A stretch of DNA of 46,346 nucleotides from an uncultured Methanobrevibacter sp. (GTDB taxonomy: Archaea; Methanobacteriota; Methanobacteria; Methanobacteriales; Methanobacteriaceae), in contig CADBHR010000007.1 of assembly GCA_902794475.1 (NCBI GenBank), positions 1 to 46,346 of the forward strand, read 5' to 3'. This document shows, piece after piece, positions 1-8,926 of the stretch (positions are counted from its first letter, which is position 1; the number at the start of each line of letters is the position of its first letter). The translations under genes and the position numbers were made by a program. The notes under the pieces are model-generated. The model did no database searches. It saw nothing but the letters and a program-made list of their open reading frames with translations, and was not told the origin of the DNA.

Positions 1-1
1 A

Positions 2-532
2 GGTACAAAAACTGAAGCAAACTTACAAGCAGCTTTTGCTGGTGAGTCCCAAGCACATACTAAATACCAATACTTTGCTGCAAAAGCAAAAGAAGAAGGT
101 TACGTTCAAATCCACGATATTTTCATGGAAACCTCTAAAAACGAAAGAGAACACGCTAAAATCTGGTACAAATTGTTACACGATGAAGAAATTCCAGACA
201 CAATAGCAAACCTCAATGCAGCAGCAGACGGTGAAAACGAAGAATGGACTTCCATGTACAAAGAATTCGCAGAAACCGCAAAAGAAGAAGGTTTCCCAAT
301 GATTGCATTCTTATTTGAAAAAGTAGGAGCAATCGAAAAAGAACATGAAGAAAGATACAGAACCTTACTCGCTAATGTTGAAAACGATACAGTATTCAAC
401 AAAGAAGCAGATATCGAATGGAAATGTGAAAACTGTGGATTCGTATTTTCAGGACCTAACGCACCTGAAAAATGTCCTGTATGCGGACTTCCAAAAGCAC
501 ACTTCGAAGAAAGAGCTACCAACTTCAAATAA
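2..532 (+). CDS. Rubrerythrin, 5'-truncated by the window edge
   Basis: Rubrerythrins are di-iron peroxide-reducing proteins of the cytoplasm that protect anaerobes from oxygen. The frame is open from base 2, with no start, so the true N-terminus lies upstream. The visible part has a ferritin-like four-helix domain, with the iron-ligand segments GESQAH near the start, [23 protein letters not shown] and KEHEERY. A C-terminal rubredoxin-like zinc/iron knuckle follows (CENC and CPVC). It is closely similar in sequence and layout to the complete rubrerythrin at 975-1520, so the two are probably a local duplication. A T-rich stretch at 541-564 is a likely archaeal terminator. The family assignment is secure; the physiological electron donor cannot be read from the sequence. 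Confidence 0.95.
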   Translation, partial: GTKTEANLQAAFAGESQAHTKYQYFAAKAKEEGYVQIHDIFMETSKNEREHAKIWYKLLHDEEIPDTIANLNAAADGENEEWTSMYKEFAETAKEEGFPMIAFLFEKVGAIEKEHEERYRTLLANVENDTVFNKEADIEWKCENCGFVFSGPNAPEKCPVCGLPKAHFEERATNFK

Positions 533-540
533 GCTCTTTA

Positions 541-564
541 ACTTTTTTTCTTTTTTTAATTTTT
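541..564 (+). terminator. T-tract terminator after first rubrerythrin
   Basis: Pyrimidine-rich run directly downstream of the rubrerythrin stop, mostly T with two short interruptions and no stem. This is the usual form of archaeal intrinsic termination signals. Confidence 0.45.
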
Positions 565-572
565 GTGATTCA

Positions 573-905
573 ATGAACAAAATGGTCGTATTTTTAATCA
601 GACACCCTCGCCATAATGATGTATCCATAAGAGGGCTGGTTGATGGAGACTACCTGTTTGACGAGCAGGCAAAGGAATATGCCGATGGAATAATCCAGTA
701 TTATCAGGGGGATAACCTAAGGTGGGAATTTCCCGCAAATCAGTTCATGAAGCATTCAATCAAATGGAATGCCTATGAGGAACTGAAGGATTATATCTCA
801 AGCGTTGAAGAGGATTTGGCATTGAAGATTTTCGAAGGCGACAAGAATGTTGCCTATATCTCATATGAGGATTTTAAAATCGATAGGGAAGTTCTAACTT
901 GGTGA
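573..905 (+). CDS. Small protein of unknown function between rubrerythrins
   Basis: A 110-residue soluble protein that I do not recognise. The frame is open further upstream (from 345), but that part overlaps the rubrerythrin gene in another frame, so the start is placed at the ATG at 573, with another ATG at 582. The N-terminus is hydrophobic and basic (MVVFLIRHPRHND) and then becomes acidic, with EYADGIIQYYQGD and YISYEDF. It is not a histidine phosphatase, despite the RHP motif, because the expected RHG and later His motifs are missing. No good SD is seen, only a weak GTGAT at 565-569. It sits in the same orientation between two rubrerythrin genes. Its codon use looks less A-rich than that of the rubrerythrins, which fits a low-expression gene. 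Confidence 0.6.
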   Translation: MNKMVVFLIRHPRHNDVSIRGLVDGDYLFDEQAKEYADGIIQYYQGDNLRWEFPANQFMKHSIKWNAYEELKDYISSVEEDLALKIFEGDKNVAYISYEDFKIDREVLTW

Positions 906-930
906 TTTGTAACTGATTGGTAACTAAAAC

Positions 931-938
931 TATAAATA
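931..938 (+). promoter_or_regulatory. TATA box of second rubrerythrin
   Basis: TATAAATA about 25 bases ahead of a likely start of transcription near 957-960. This leaves a short leader carrying the SD AAGGAGATGAT at 961-971 before the ATG at 975. The strong promoter and SD suggest high expression. Confidence 0.55.
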
Positions 939-974
939 TCATATAATTAATATTATACAAAAGGAGATGATAAA

Positions 975-1520
975 ATGGCAGATTTAAAAGGATCTAAAAC
1001 CGAAGAAAATTTAAAAGCAGCACTCGCTGGTGAATCTCAAGCTCGTGTAAAATATGAATTTTACGCATCCCAAGCTAAAAAGGATGGTTATGTTGAAATT
1101 AAAGAAATTTTCCAAGAATCATCTGACAATGAAAAGGAACATGCTAAAATTTGGTTCAAATTATTGAACGGTGGTGGAGTGCCTGACACTTTAACCAACC
1201 TTGCAGATGCGGCAGCAGGTGAAAACCACGAATGGACAGTAATGTACAAAGAATTCGCAGAAACCGCACGTGAAGAAGGCTTTGATGACATTGCAGCATT
1301 ATTCGATGCAGCCGGTGCAACCGAAAAGGTACACGAAGAAAGGTACAATGCATTGTCCGACAAAATCAAAGCTGACAAAGTGTTCAAGAAAGATGAAGAA
1401 ATTGCATGGAAATGTAACAACTGTGGATACATCCATTATGGAAAAGAAGCTCCTGAAGTTTGTCCATTATGTGATCACCCACAAGCACACTTCAGAAAAC
1501 AAGATACTAGTTACATCTAG
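975..1520 (+). CDS. Rubrerythrin
   Basis: Complete 181-residue rubrerythrin, a non-haem di-iron peroxidase that uses reducing equivalents from rubredoxin-like donors. Residues 1-140 form the ferritin-like domain. The Glu/His iron ligands sit in [32 protein letters not shown] and VHEERY. Residues 144-175 form the rubredoxin-like knuckle, with CNNCGY and CPLC four-cysteine metal binding. The start is fixed by a strong SD (AAGGAG) nine bases upstream and by the typical [17 protein letters not shown] opening. It is the second rubrerythrin in 1.5 kb and matches the first along its whole length. A T/C-rich terminator-like stretch follows at 1524-1548. Confidence 0.97.
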   Translation: MADLKGSKTEENLKAALAGESQARVKYEFYASQAKKDGYVEIKEIFQESSDNEKEHAKIWFKLLNGGGVPDTLTNLADAAAGENHEWTVMYKEFAETAREEGFDDIAALFDAAGATEKVHEERYNALSDKIKADKVFKKDEEIAWKCNNCGYIHYGKEAPEVCPLCDHPQAHFRKQDTSYI

Positions 1521-1597
1521 ATTCTTTTTTTCTTTTTTCTTTTTTTTCGTAACATTTATATTATTAAACTATATAATATCTATTAAAAAGGGATATT

Positions 1598-3007
1598 ATG
1601 ATAGAAAACAACATTTGTCTTTTAACAGACAGTTATAAGGTAACTCATCACTATTTCTATCCAAAAGGCACTGAAAAGATTTATTCATACCTTGAAAGTA
1701 GAGTAGGTGCTGAGTTTAACAAAACAATTTTTTACGGACTTCAATACATCATTAAAAAATATCTTGAAGGTCGTATTGTCACTCAGGAAAAGATTGACGA
1801 GGCAGACAACCTGATTGCCAATCATATAGGTCCGGATATCTTCAACAGGGACGGATGGCAATACATTTTGGATGAACATGACGGCCATTTGCCGATTGAA
1901 ATAAAGGCGGTCGCTGAAGGAACTCCCGTTGATGTGGGAAATGCCCTGATGACAGTCGAGAATACTGATGATAAGTCATATTGGTTGCCGAATTACCTTG
2001 AGCCATTGCTTTTGCAGGTATGGTATCCTTCAACCGTTGCAACTCTCTCTGCAGAGGTCAGAAAGCTATGCAATTTCTATCTTGAAGTGACCGGTTCTGT
2101 AAAGGATAATCTGGACTTCATGCTTCATGATTTCGGATATAGGGGAGCAACCTCAACTGAATCTTCAATGCTGTCCGGGTCTGCTCATCTGCTCAGTTTT
2201 TCCGGAACCGATACCATTGCAGCATTGACAATACCTGAAAACTATTATAATGACTCTAATTTATATGGATTTTCAGTACAGGCAACAGAACACAGCGTAA
2301 TGACTTCCCTTGGTCCTGATGGTGAAATTTCACAGATTCTTAATGTGATTGATAATGCAAAGGACGGAGTGCTTTCTATGGTTATAGATTCATACAACTA
2401 CAGGAATTTCCTGGAAGAAGCGGGAAAATCCGGAACAGAACTGAATGAAGCCATTCTGAATTTCCTGGATGGTGAGGATAACAAGATAGTATTCAGGCCG
2501 GACAGCGGTGAACCTGTATCAACAACCATTGACTGTTTGAATCTTCTTTCAGAAGGATTTGGAAGCCATCTCACCGACAAGGGCTATAAAGTCTTTGACT
2601 TGAACATAGGACTATTGTGGGGTGACGGTCTGAACTATCAGAAAATCCGTGACATCCTCTTTGCAATGAAATCCGCCGGATGGGCGGCCCAGAACATCAT
2701 ATTCGGTATGGGCGGAGGATTGCATACCGCCGTCAATCGTGACACACAAAGAAATGCCTTCAAATGTTCAGCCCAACTGCGTGACGGTGAATGGCATGAC
2801 ATATTCAAGAATCCTCTTGACTCAAGTAAAAAATCAAAGACAGGAAGATTTAAGCTAATAAAGGATAACGGTTCATTCAAAACAGTTTCAATTGACAGTG
2901 AAGGTGAAAATTACCTTCAGACTGTATTTAAAGACGGAAAACTGTTGGTTGATGATACATTTGCTGATATCAAGCAAAGGGCATTGAACTATTCAAATTT
3001 CTTATAA
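1598..3007 (+). CDS. nadV: Nicotinamide phosphoribosyltransferase (NAMPT/NadV type)
   Basis: 469 residues, the usual length of the NAMPT family, which joins nicotinamide to phosphoribosyl pyrophosphate to make NMN in NAD salvage. The sequence follows human NAMPT closely. TDSYKVTH opens the active site (Tyr13). HDFGYRG carries the Phe179/Arg182 equivalents of human Phe193/Arg196. GTDT carries Asp205. TEHS carries His232, which matches the autophosphorylated His247. RPDSG carries Arg300/Asp302, which match Arg311/Asp313. A GDG phosphate-binding segment and GMGGGL follow. Automatic annotation may call it nicotinate phosphoribosyltransferase, but the Asp205 equivalent favours nicotinamide. The start is the ATG at 1598 behind a weak GGGATAT. 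The next gene follows after nine bases, so the two are probably co-transcribed. Confidence 0.93.
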   Translation: MIENNICLLTDSYKVTHHYFYPKGTEKIYSYLESRVGAEFNKTIFYGLQYIIKKYLEGRIVTQEKIDEADNLIANHIGPDIFNRDGWQYILDEHDGHLPIEIKAVAEGTPVDVGNALMTVENTDDKSYWLPNYLEPLLLQVWYPSTVATLSAEVRKLCNFYLEVTGSVKDNLDFMLHDFGYRGATSTESSMLSGSAHLLSFSGTDTIAALTIPENYYNDSNLYGFSVQATEHSVMTSLGPDGEISQILNVIDNAKDGVLSMVIDSYNYRNFLEEAGKSGTELNEAILNFLDGEDNKIVFRPDSGEPVSTTIDCLNLLSEGFGSHLTDKGYKVFDLNIGLLWGDGLNYQKIRDILFAMKSAGWAAQNIIFGMGGGLHTAVNRDTQRNAFKCSAQLRDGEWHDIFKNPLDSSKKSKTGRFKLIKDNGSFKTVSIDSEGENYLQTVFKDGKLLVDDTFADIKQRALNYSNFL

Positions 3008-3016
3008 GGTGATAAA

Positions 3017-3988
3017 ATGTGCACAGCAAGCAATTATATAACTGATAATCATTATTTTGGCCGTAACTTTGACTATGAAATATCATATAATGAAAGGGTA
3101 ACGGTAACTCCAAGAAACTATGAGCTTAAATTCAGAAAAATAGATGATATTAAAACCCATTACGCCATGATTGGAATAGCTGCAGGCATTGACGAGTACC
3201 CCTTATATTATGACGCATGCAATGAAAAGGGATTGGCCATTGCAGGTCTTAACTTTGCCGGAAATGCAGTCTACAGGGAATTTGAAGAGGATATGATTAA
3301 TATAACTCCCTTTGAGCTGATTCCATATCTGCTTGGTACCTGCTCCAACGTGTCTGAAGCCCGTGATGCATTGGGTAAAATCAATCTTGTAAACATTAAC
3401 TTTGCCGACGAGCTTCCATTGTCCCCGCTTCACTGGATGATTTCCGATGAAGTCGAAGCTATTGTCGTTGAACCGTTGGCAGACGGTCTTAAGGTCTATG
3501 ACAATCCTGTAGGGGTCTTGACCAACAATCCTCCCTTTGACAAGCAGCTGTTTTACCTGAATAATTACAGGGGTTTGTCTAACAAAAATCCTGAAAACAC
3601 ATTTGGCGTTGATTTGGAGGAGTACTCAAGAGGAATGGGTGCAATAGGTCTTCCGGGTGACCTGTCATCTGCTTCAAGGTTTGCAAAGGTTGCATTTACC
3701 CGTGCAAACTCCTATTCTGATAATGATGAGGCAAGCAGCGTAGGCCAGTTTTTCCATATTCTGGGTTCTGTTGAACAGCAGAACGGCTGCACTTTCATAG
3801 ATGACCCTGATTTGTATGAGTATACCATATACACCTCATGCTACAACACCAACAGGGCAATTCTCTATTACAGGACCTATCATAACTCACAAATCACAGC
3901 AGTCGATTTGAATCGTGAAAATCTTGATTCATCTGACTTGATAAATTATATGTTAATTAATGAAGAGCAATTTAACTTCATTAATTAA
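3017..3988 (+). CDS. Choloylglycine hydrolase family protein (probable bile salt hydrolase)
   Basis: 323-residue N-terminal-nucleophile hydrolase of the linear amide C-N hydrolase family. In gut microbes these enzymes cleave the amide bond of taurine- or glycine-conjugated bile acids. All the expected catalytic residues are present. Cys2 becomes the nucleophile after Met removal. The others are Arg16 and Asp19 in FGRNFDYE, Asn79 in GLNFAG, Asn171 in LTNNPP and Arg221 in LPGDLSSASRF. There is no signal peptide, so it acts in the cytoplasm. The SD AAGGTGAT at 3007-3013 sits four to nine bases ahead of the ATG. Methanobrevibacter smithii is known to carry such an enzyme. Penicillin V acylase or acyl-homoserine-lactone acylase activity remains possible, because the family overlaps. 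It follows the NAMPT gene in one unit. Confidence 0.92.
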   Translation: MCTASNYITDNHYFGRNFDYEISYNERVTVTPRNYELKFRKIDDIKTHYAMIGIAAGIDEYPLYYDACNEKGLAIAGLNFAGNAVYREFEEDMINITPFELIPYLLGTCSNVSEARDALGKINLVNINFADELPLSPLHWMISDEVEAIVVEPLADGLKVYDNPVGVLTNNPPFDKQLFYLNNYRGLSNKNPENTFGVDLEEYSRGMGAIGLPGDLSSASRFAKVAFTRANSYSDNDEASSVGQFFHILGSVEQQNGCTFIDDPDLYEYTIYTSCYNTNRAILYYRTYHNSQITAVDLNRENLDSSDLINYMLINEEQFNFIN

Positions 3989-4038
3989 AATTTCTTTTTT
4001 TTTAGCAAGTGATATATAATATATAAAACAAACATATG

Positions 4039-4048
4039 CTATATAAAT
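4039..4048 (+). promoter_or_regulatory. TATA box of first surface peptidase gene
   Basis: CTATATAAAT about 55 bases ahead of the start region at 4086-4098. It is preceded by a T-rich tract that ends the previous unit and by a second AT-rich TATA-like stretch at 4010-4026. Confidence 0.5.
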
Positions 4049-4085
4049 ACATTTTATATTATTTTAATTGGTAATCGGTTAATGT

Positions 4086-6542
4086 TTGGTGAATATTTTG
4101 AAAAAATTAACAATCATTGCACTCGTCACATTGGCTATTCTGATAATGATTCCATGTTGCTTTGCGGCAGATAATGACACAATGGTTGATGATGCAGATA
4201 ATGGAACGGATTCTCAAAATCCTGTTGATTATTACTTTGATGTGAATCTTGAAACTGACGGCAACGGATCGGCTGACAGTCCCTACAACAACTTCACAGA
4301 TGAGAGGATAAATGACGATTCGGTTATCCATTTGGCCAGTGGAGATTATGTTTTCAATAATTCTAGAATATTTTCAAACATCTCATTTTATGGTGCGAAT
4401 GCACAGGATACAGTACTTGACGGTAACGGTTCTAATTTAACCGTCAATGGTACAGTCAATTTCAGAAACATTACATTAACCAATTTCATGATTATCAATT
4501 GGGGTTCACTTAACGCTTCAAACGCGATTTTCAAAAATATGCTTCCGACTCATGTTAAGGACGATTCATATGGGGGTGCAATCTATGCGCCGTCAAACAG
4601 GGATATCCATTTGGATAACTGTATCTTCGTTGGCAATCAGGCGGAATACGGAGGCGCAGTCTATGTCCGGGGAGGCAGCCTGACCATCGTGAATTCACTG
4701 TTTTACAATAACCTTGCATACAACTACGGCGGGGCAATAGCTGCCGAATCAAGGGTTAAAATCATCATAAACAATACCCGCTTTTCAAACGTTTCATCAG
4801 CAAATGATGCTGGAGGGGCCATTTATCTGGTGTCTTCAGGCCTAACCGCTTCCAATATGAGTGTTTTTAACTCTTCAGCCACATTCGGTGCTGCAGTCAC
4901 TTCGATTAATTCTGATTTGGATTTGAATAATGTGACTTTAATGGACAACACCGCAAGGTATGAGGGTGGAGCAATCTATCAGATTTACGGTTCAATCTAT
5001 TTGAATTCATCCAGACTAATCAATAACTCTGCTAGAAACGGAGGGGGACTCTTCATTGATGATGTAAATGTGCATAACATAACATTCAATGAATTTACAA
5101 GCAATTTTGCTTCAAATTATGGCGGTGCTGTCTATTCTCTCCTTTCACACTGCAATATGACAACAAACACCTTTTTTAATAACTCCGCATTTCTTTTTAA
5201 TGATACATACTTCACTTCAGGCATCAATCTGACACTTGGCAATGGAAATTATTCAATGTATGTCTTCAATCAGACATCCGTATCAGCATTGCCTTCCCAT
5301 TATGATCTGCGAGATGACGGTTATGTCACTCCGGTCAAGGACCAGGGGGATGGGGGAAACTGCTGGGCTTTTGCAGCACTGGCCTCCCTGGAATCATGCA
5401 TACTGAAGGCATCAGGTGAAGTTTTGGATCTGTCTGAAGAGAACCTGAAGAACCTGATGGCACACTATTCCGATTACGGATTTAAAGATTGGATGCCTAA
5501 CGACGGTGGAAATAAAGGGATGGCAGTGGCTTATCTCGTAAGCTGGCTTGGTCCTTTAAACGAAAGCGATGACATGTATGATGATTTGAGTCACATATCT
5601 CCTGTTTTGGAAAGCATTATGCATGTCCAAAACGTTTTGTATCTTAAAAGGGATAATGCAACAGACAATGATGCAATCAAGCAGGCCATTTTGGATTATG
5701 GGGCCGTTTCAACATCAATGTATTATGATATTGCCAGAGTTTATGACGGAAAGATATACCATTACTACACAGGCGATGAGAATGTCAATCATGATGTGGC
5801 AATTGTCGGATGGGATGACAATTTTTATATTCCTGGAGCGCCTGGAAGAGGTGCATGGATTGCAAAAAACAGTTGGGGCGAATCATGGCTAAGCCAATAT
5901 CACACAGGAGGATATTTCTATATATCCTATTATGATAAGGCATTTGCAAGGCCTGGAACCTACTCCTCACTCACATTCATATTGAATGACACTATCCATT
6001 TCGACAGGAATTATCAGCATGAAGTTTCAGGACCTACTGATTATTTTTATAATACTGTCAACACCGTCATGTATGAAAACGCATATTATGCAATGGATAA
6101 TGAGTTTTTGGCCGCCGTTTCAACATATTTCAATACAGACACCCAATGGGAGGTTCTCGTTTATGTAAACAGCCTTCTTCAAATAGTCCAAAACGGTTCC
6201 GCCACTCCGGGATATTTCACTGTAAATCTTGACTATCCGATTCCTTTGGCTAAAGGGGATTTGTTTGAAATAATATTCAGAATTGCCGTCGACGGCGATG
6301 TGGGATTTCCGATTTCAGAATATATGTCTCTCAATAAGCTTACATATTCCCCGAACATGTCATTTGTCAGTTATGACGACGGCAAGACTTGGTATGACCT
6401 GTATGATTTGATACATTACTATCCTTCCCCTTATTATTTTAATCATCATTATAACTCCCAGGTAGGGGTTCACTCAATTCATTACCCTAAACTCAACAGT
6501 CCAATCATTGAACGTTACCTACGACAGGCTGGATTTCTATAA
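4086..6542 (+). CDS. Adhesin-like secreted cysteine peptidase, N-terminal part (frameshifted gene)
   Basis: First part of a gene that continues in another frame at 6508-8808. Order of domains: signal peptide ending near CCFAAD; a right-handed beta-helix at about residues 50-395, with GGAIYA, GGAVYV and GGAIAA rungs and many NNT/NNS sequons; a papain-family (C1) peptidase at about 400-620, with Gln in VKDQG, Cys426 in GNCWAF, His569 in NHDVAIVGWDD and Asn595 in KNSWG; then a lectin-like beta domain to about 790. After SQVG the frame diverges from its three paralogues and ends after about 25 unrelated residues. The likely start is the TTG at 4098, five bases after GGTGA at 4088-4092, which gives MKKLTIIAL. 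The protein is exported; its substrate is unknown. Confidence 0.85.
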   Translation: MVNILKKLTIIALVTLAILIMIPCCFAADNDTMVDDADNGTDSQNPVDYYFDVNLETDGNGSADSPYNNFTDERINDDSVIHLASGDYVFNNSRIFSNISFYGANAQDTVLDGNGSNLTVNGTVNFRNITLTNFMIINWGSLNASNAIFKNMLPTHVKDDSYGGAIYAPSNRDIHLDNCIFVGNQAEYGGAVYVRGGSLTIVNSLFYNNLAYNYGGAIAAESRVKIIINNTRFSNVSSANDAGGAIYLVSSGLTASNMSVFNSSATFGAAVTSINSDLDLNNVTLMDNTARYEGGAIYQIYGSIYLNSSRLINNSARNGGGLFIDDVNVHNITFNEFTSNFASNYGGAVYSLLSHCNMTTNTFFNNSAFLFNDTYFTSGINLTLGNGNYSMYVFNQTSVSALPSHYDLRDDGYVTPVKDQGDGGNCWAFAALASLESCILKASGEVLDLSEENLKNLMAHYSDYGFKDWMPNDGGNKGMAVAYLVSWLGPLNESDDMYDDLSHISPVLESIMHVQNVLYLKRDNATDNDAIKQAILDYGAVSTSMYYDIARVYDGKIYHYYTGDENVNHDVAIVGWDDNFYIPGAPGRGAWIAKNSWGESWLSQYHTGGYFYISYYDKAFARPGTYSSLTFILNDTIHFDRNYQHEVSGPTDYFYNTVNTVMYENAYYAMDNEFLAAVSTYFNTDTQWEVLVYVNSLLQIVQNGSATPGYFTVNLDYPIPLAKGDLFEIIFRIAVDGDVGFPISEYMSLNKLTYSPNMSFVSYDDGKTWYDLYDLIHYYPSPYYFNHHYNSQVGVHSIHYPKLNSPIIERYLRQAGFL

Positions 6543-8808
6543 TGTTACTGCAAATGTTTCGGATGAGAACGGCAATGCTGCAGGCAATGGAAACGTAACA
6601 TTTTATGTTAATGGAGCAAACTACACTGCTGAAATATATAGGGGCATTGCATCAGTTCAGGTTCCTTTGCCTTTAGGTTTGAACAGCATATCTGCTGTCT
6701 TTGAATCTCCAAACTATCATCCATCAAATTCAAGCACAACCTATGAGGTTTCACCGATTGCATTGGATGTGAATATTGTTGTCGTTCAGGATTTAAAGGA
6801 TGCATATCTCACATTCACCCTTTCACAAATGATTAACGAGACAATAATGATTGACATTAACGGCCAAAATCAGACTGTTAAAACCGCAGATGGAGTCTAT
6901 CGATTGAACCTGACAGATTTGGACTATGGCGATTACGTTGTCAATGTAACCCTCATAAGCGATTATTTCACAGCCGATAATTCAACCGGTTTCTTTGTTG
7001 ATGTCAAAAGGACATATCTGACCGTCAGTGATGTGGCAACATTCTACAACAGCGGTGATGCCATTGAAATTAATTTATATGATGAGCTGGGACATCCGTT
7101 GAATGATGCTCAAATCAAAATAATTCTGGATGGCGCAGCTTTCCAAAATGGCACCGTCCAGGATGGCAGCTTTGTCCTTCCGGTTCGATTCAATGTGGGA
7201 AACCACACTCTTGAAGCAGTCTTTGAAGGTGACCAATCATATATTGCCTCTAAAAACTCTTCTTGGGTCAATGTGACAAAATCTCAAACTCGAATCAACA
7301 TTACACGCATCAGCTACAATTCTTTCAATCTCTTTGACATTGAGGCTGATGTTTTTGATCAGCTGAACCAAACTGTCAGCGAGGGGACAATAACTTTCAT
7401 AGTCAACAATGTCGAGTATGATACTGGCAGGATGATATCGCTTGCAGTGGGCGGGAATAACATTTCCGTTTCATTCAATGCTTTAAATTATTGTCTTTCA
7501 ACAAGTCATATCTCCTATGAGGTTCTGCCGGTTGATTTGATGTTGAACATCTCCGTTGTTCAGGACTTCAACAATGCCAATATTCATTTCAAATCTTCCC
7601 AGAAGGTAAACGAAACTATTATAATCCTTATCAACAATCACAGTTCAAGCGTTAAGTTAACAGATGGACAATATATGTTAAATTTTACAGGTCTTGATTA
7701 CGGAGAGTATGTTGTTGAAGCTCAAATGGTCAGTGACTTTTACACATCAGCTAATTCGACTTCCTTTTTTGTAAATGTTAAAAGAACATCCATTCAGGCA
7801 GATGACATGACAACTACTTATAACAGCGGTGAATTTTTAGAAATCAGATTGATCGACCAGTTACTCCAACCGGTTGTCGGTCGTGAGGTCAAATGTTCCC
7901 TTGATAATAATATATATTATACTGATGGAAACGGAACCGTACTGATACCTGTCAGACTAATGGATGGAGTTTATCAGGTTACTGTCAGTTTTGAAGGGGA
8001 TGACATTTACATAAACTCCTGGAACACATCAACAGTAACAGTCAAATCAACAATTGTGTTGCCTGAAATTAAAAATTATGCCCTGAATTCAAATTATGAT
8101 GTTTACCTATTGGATAGGGATGGCAGTGCATTGGATAATGCCGTTGTCACATTCACTTTCAACAATAGGGATTATGATGTGGTCAGCGACAATAACGGAA
8201 AGGCAACATTTATCATTCCTGCCGATTCGGGCAGCTATGACATTTATGTTTCAAATCCTGTTTCCGGTGAGAAATTGTCCCAAAAAGTCAATGTCATAAA
8301 AAGGATTACTGAAAACAGGGATGCCTCATTTTATTACGGCAATTACCTGACTTATAAAATCCGCGTCTGCAATGATGACGGTGAATTTGCAGGCAACCTT
8401 GAAGTAAGGATTACTCTCAATAAGAAAGTGCACCTCCTGCACACAGATAATTATGGCTATGTTTCACTTAAAATAAAATTAAATGCTGGAAAATATGTGG
8501 TCACTTCAGAATATAAAGGATTTAAGGTATCCAATAAGATCACCGTTAAGCCGACTTTGATTACCAAAAACGTTAAGGCTAAAAAGGGCAAGACTGTCAA
8601 GTTCACAGCCAAGCTTCTGAGTAAGAACGGCAAGGTTCTTAAAAGTAAAAAAATCATCTTCAAAATCAAAGGCAAAACCTACAAGGCCAAAACCAACAAA
8701 AAAGGCATTGCTTCAATTAAAATCAAGAACCTCAAAGTGGGCAAATACACTATCACTGCCAAATACGGCAAGCTTCAAAACAAAAACAGGATAACCGTTA
8801 AAAGATAG
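6508..8808 (+). CDS. Adhesin-like secreted cysteine peptidase, C-terminal part (frameshifted gene)
   Basis: Second part of the gene begun at 4086. This frame is open from 6466, directly after a TAG at 6463-6465. Its first residues (FITLNSTVQSLNVTYDRLDF) line up with the segment that follows the peptidase and lectin-like domains in the three downstream paralogues. The TTG at 6508 is therefore probably not a real start. It encodes a string of Ig-like beta-sandwich modules of 80-100 residues with repeated GNVTFxVNGxxY cores, then YYGNYLTYKIRVC, then a lysine-rich last module (KAKKGKTVKFTAKLL) that ends in RITVKR. There is no membrane segment, so the basic C-terminus may hold the protein to the cell wall by charge (inference). 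Joined, the two parts encode about 1570 residues, similar to the 1495 and 1496 of the paralogues. Confidence 0.82.
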   Translation: MNVTYDRLDFYNVTANVSDENGNAAGNGNVTFYVNGANYTAEIYRGIASVQVPLPLGLNSISAVFESPNYHPSNSSTTYEVSPIALDVNIVVVQDLKDAYLTFTLSQMINETIMIDINGQNQTVKTADGVYRLNLTDLDYGDYVVNVTLISDYFTADNSTGFFVDVKRTYLTVSDVATFYNSGDAIEINLYDELGHPLNDAQIKIILDGAAFQNGTVQDGSFVLPVRFNVGNHTLEAVFEGDQSYIASKNSSWVNVTKSQTRINITRISYNSFNLFDIEADVFDQLNQTVSEGTITFIVNNVEYDTGRMISLAVGGNNISVSFNALNYCLSTSHISYEVLPVDLMLNISVVQDFNNANIHFKSSQKVNETIIILINNHSSSVKLTDGQYMLNFTGLDYGEYVVEAQMVSDFYTSANSTSFFVNVKRTSIQADDMTTTYNSGEFLEIRLIDQLLQPVVGREVKCSLDNNIYYTDGNGTVLIPVRLMDGVYQVTVSFEGDDIYINSWNTSTVTVKSTIVLPEIKNYALNSNYDVYLLDRDGSALDNAVVTFTFNNRDYDVVSDNNGKATFIIPADSGSYDIYVSNPVSGEKLSQKVNVIKRITENRDASFYYGNYLTYKIRVCNDDGEFAGNLEVRITLNKKVHLLHTDNYGYVSLKIKLNAGKYVVTSEYKGFKVSNKITVKPTLITKNVKAKKGKTVKFTAKLLSKNGKVLKSKKIIFKIKGKTYKAKTNKKGIASIKIKNLKVGKYTITAKYGKLQNKNRITVKR

Positions 8809-8855
8809 AATTTCATGCCATATTTTCTATTTTTCAATTCTTCTGATGATACTTA

Positions 8856-8882
8856 TTTATATTATAAAAAACTTATATAACT
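8856..8882 (+). promoter_or_regulatory. Promoter region of the three-gene surface peptidase operon
   Basis: AT-rich stretch with two overlapping TATA-like elements (TTTATATTATAAAA and CTTATATAAC) in the 118-base gap before the gene at 8927. Transcription would begin near 8905. This is the only gap among the last three peptidase genes large enough for a promoter. Confidence 0.5.
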
Positions 8883-8926
8883 ATATTCTATACATTTAGC
8901 CAATTTTTCATGTTCAAATTGGTGCG

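Noticed and set aside
106-528. Long minus-strand open frame opposite the first rubrerythrin, and similar frames opposite most large genes
   Set aside because: They lie wholly inside well-supported genes, have no SD and show the Ser/Leu/Phe-rich composition of antisense shadows.
345-572. N-terminal extension of the small gene at 573
   Set aside because: It overlaps the rubrerythrin rubredoxin-like region in another frame and reads through the T-rich terminator; no SD supports it.
6455-6510. Programmed ribosomal frameshift in the first surface peptidase gene
   Set aside because: No recognisable slippery heptamer plus structure, and the three paralogues are in one frame; a mutation or read error is simpler.
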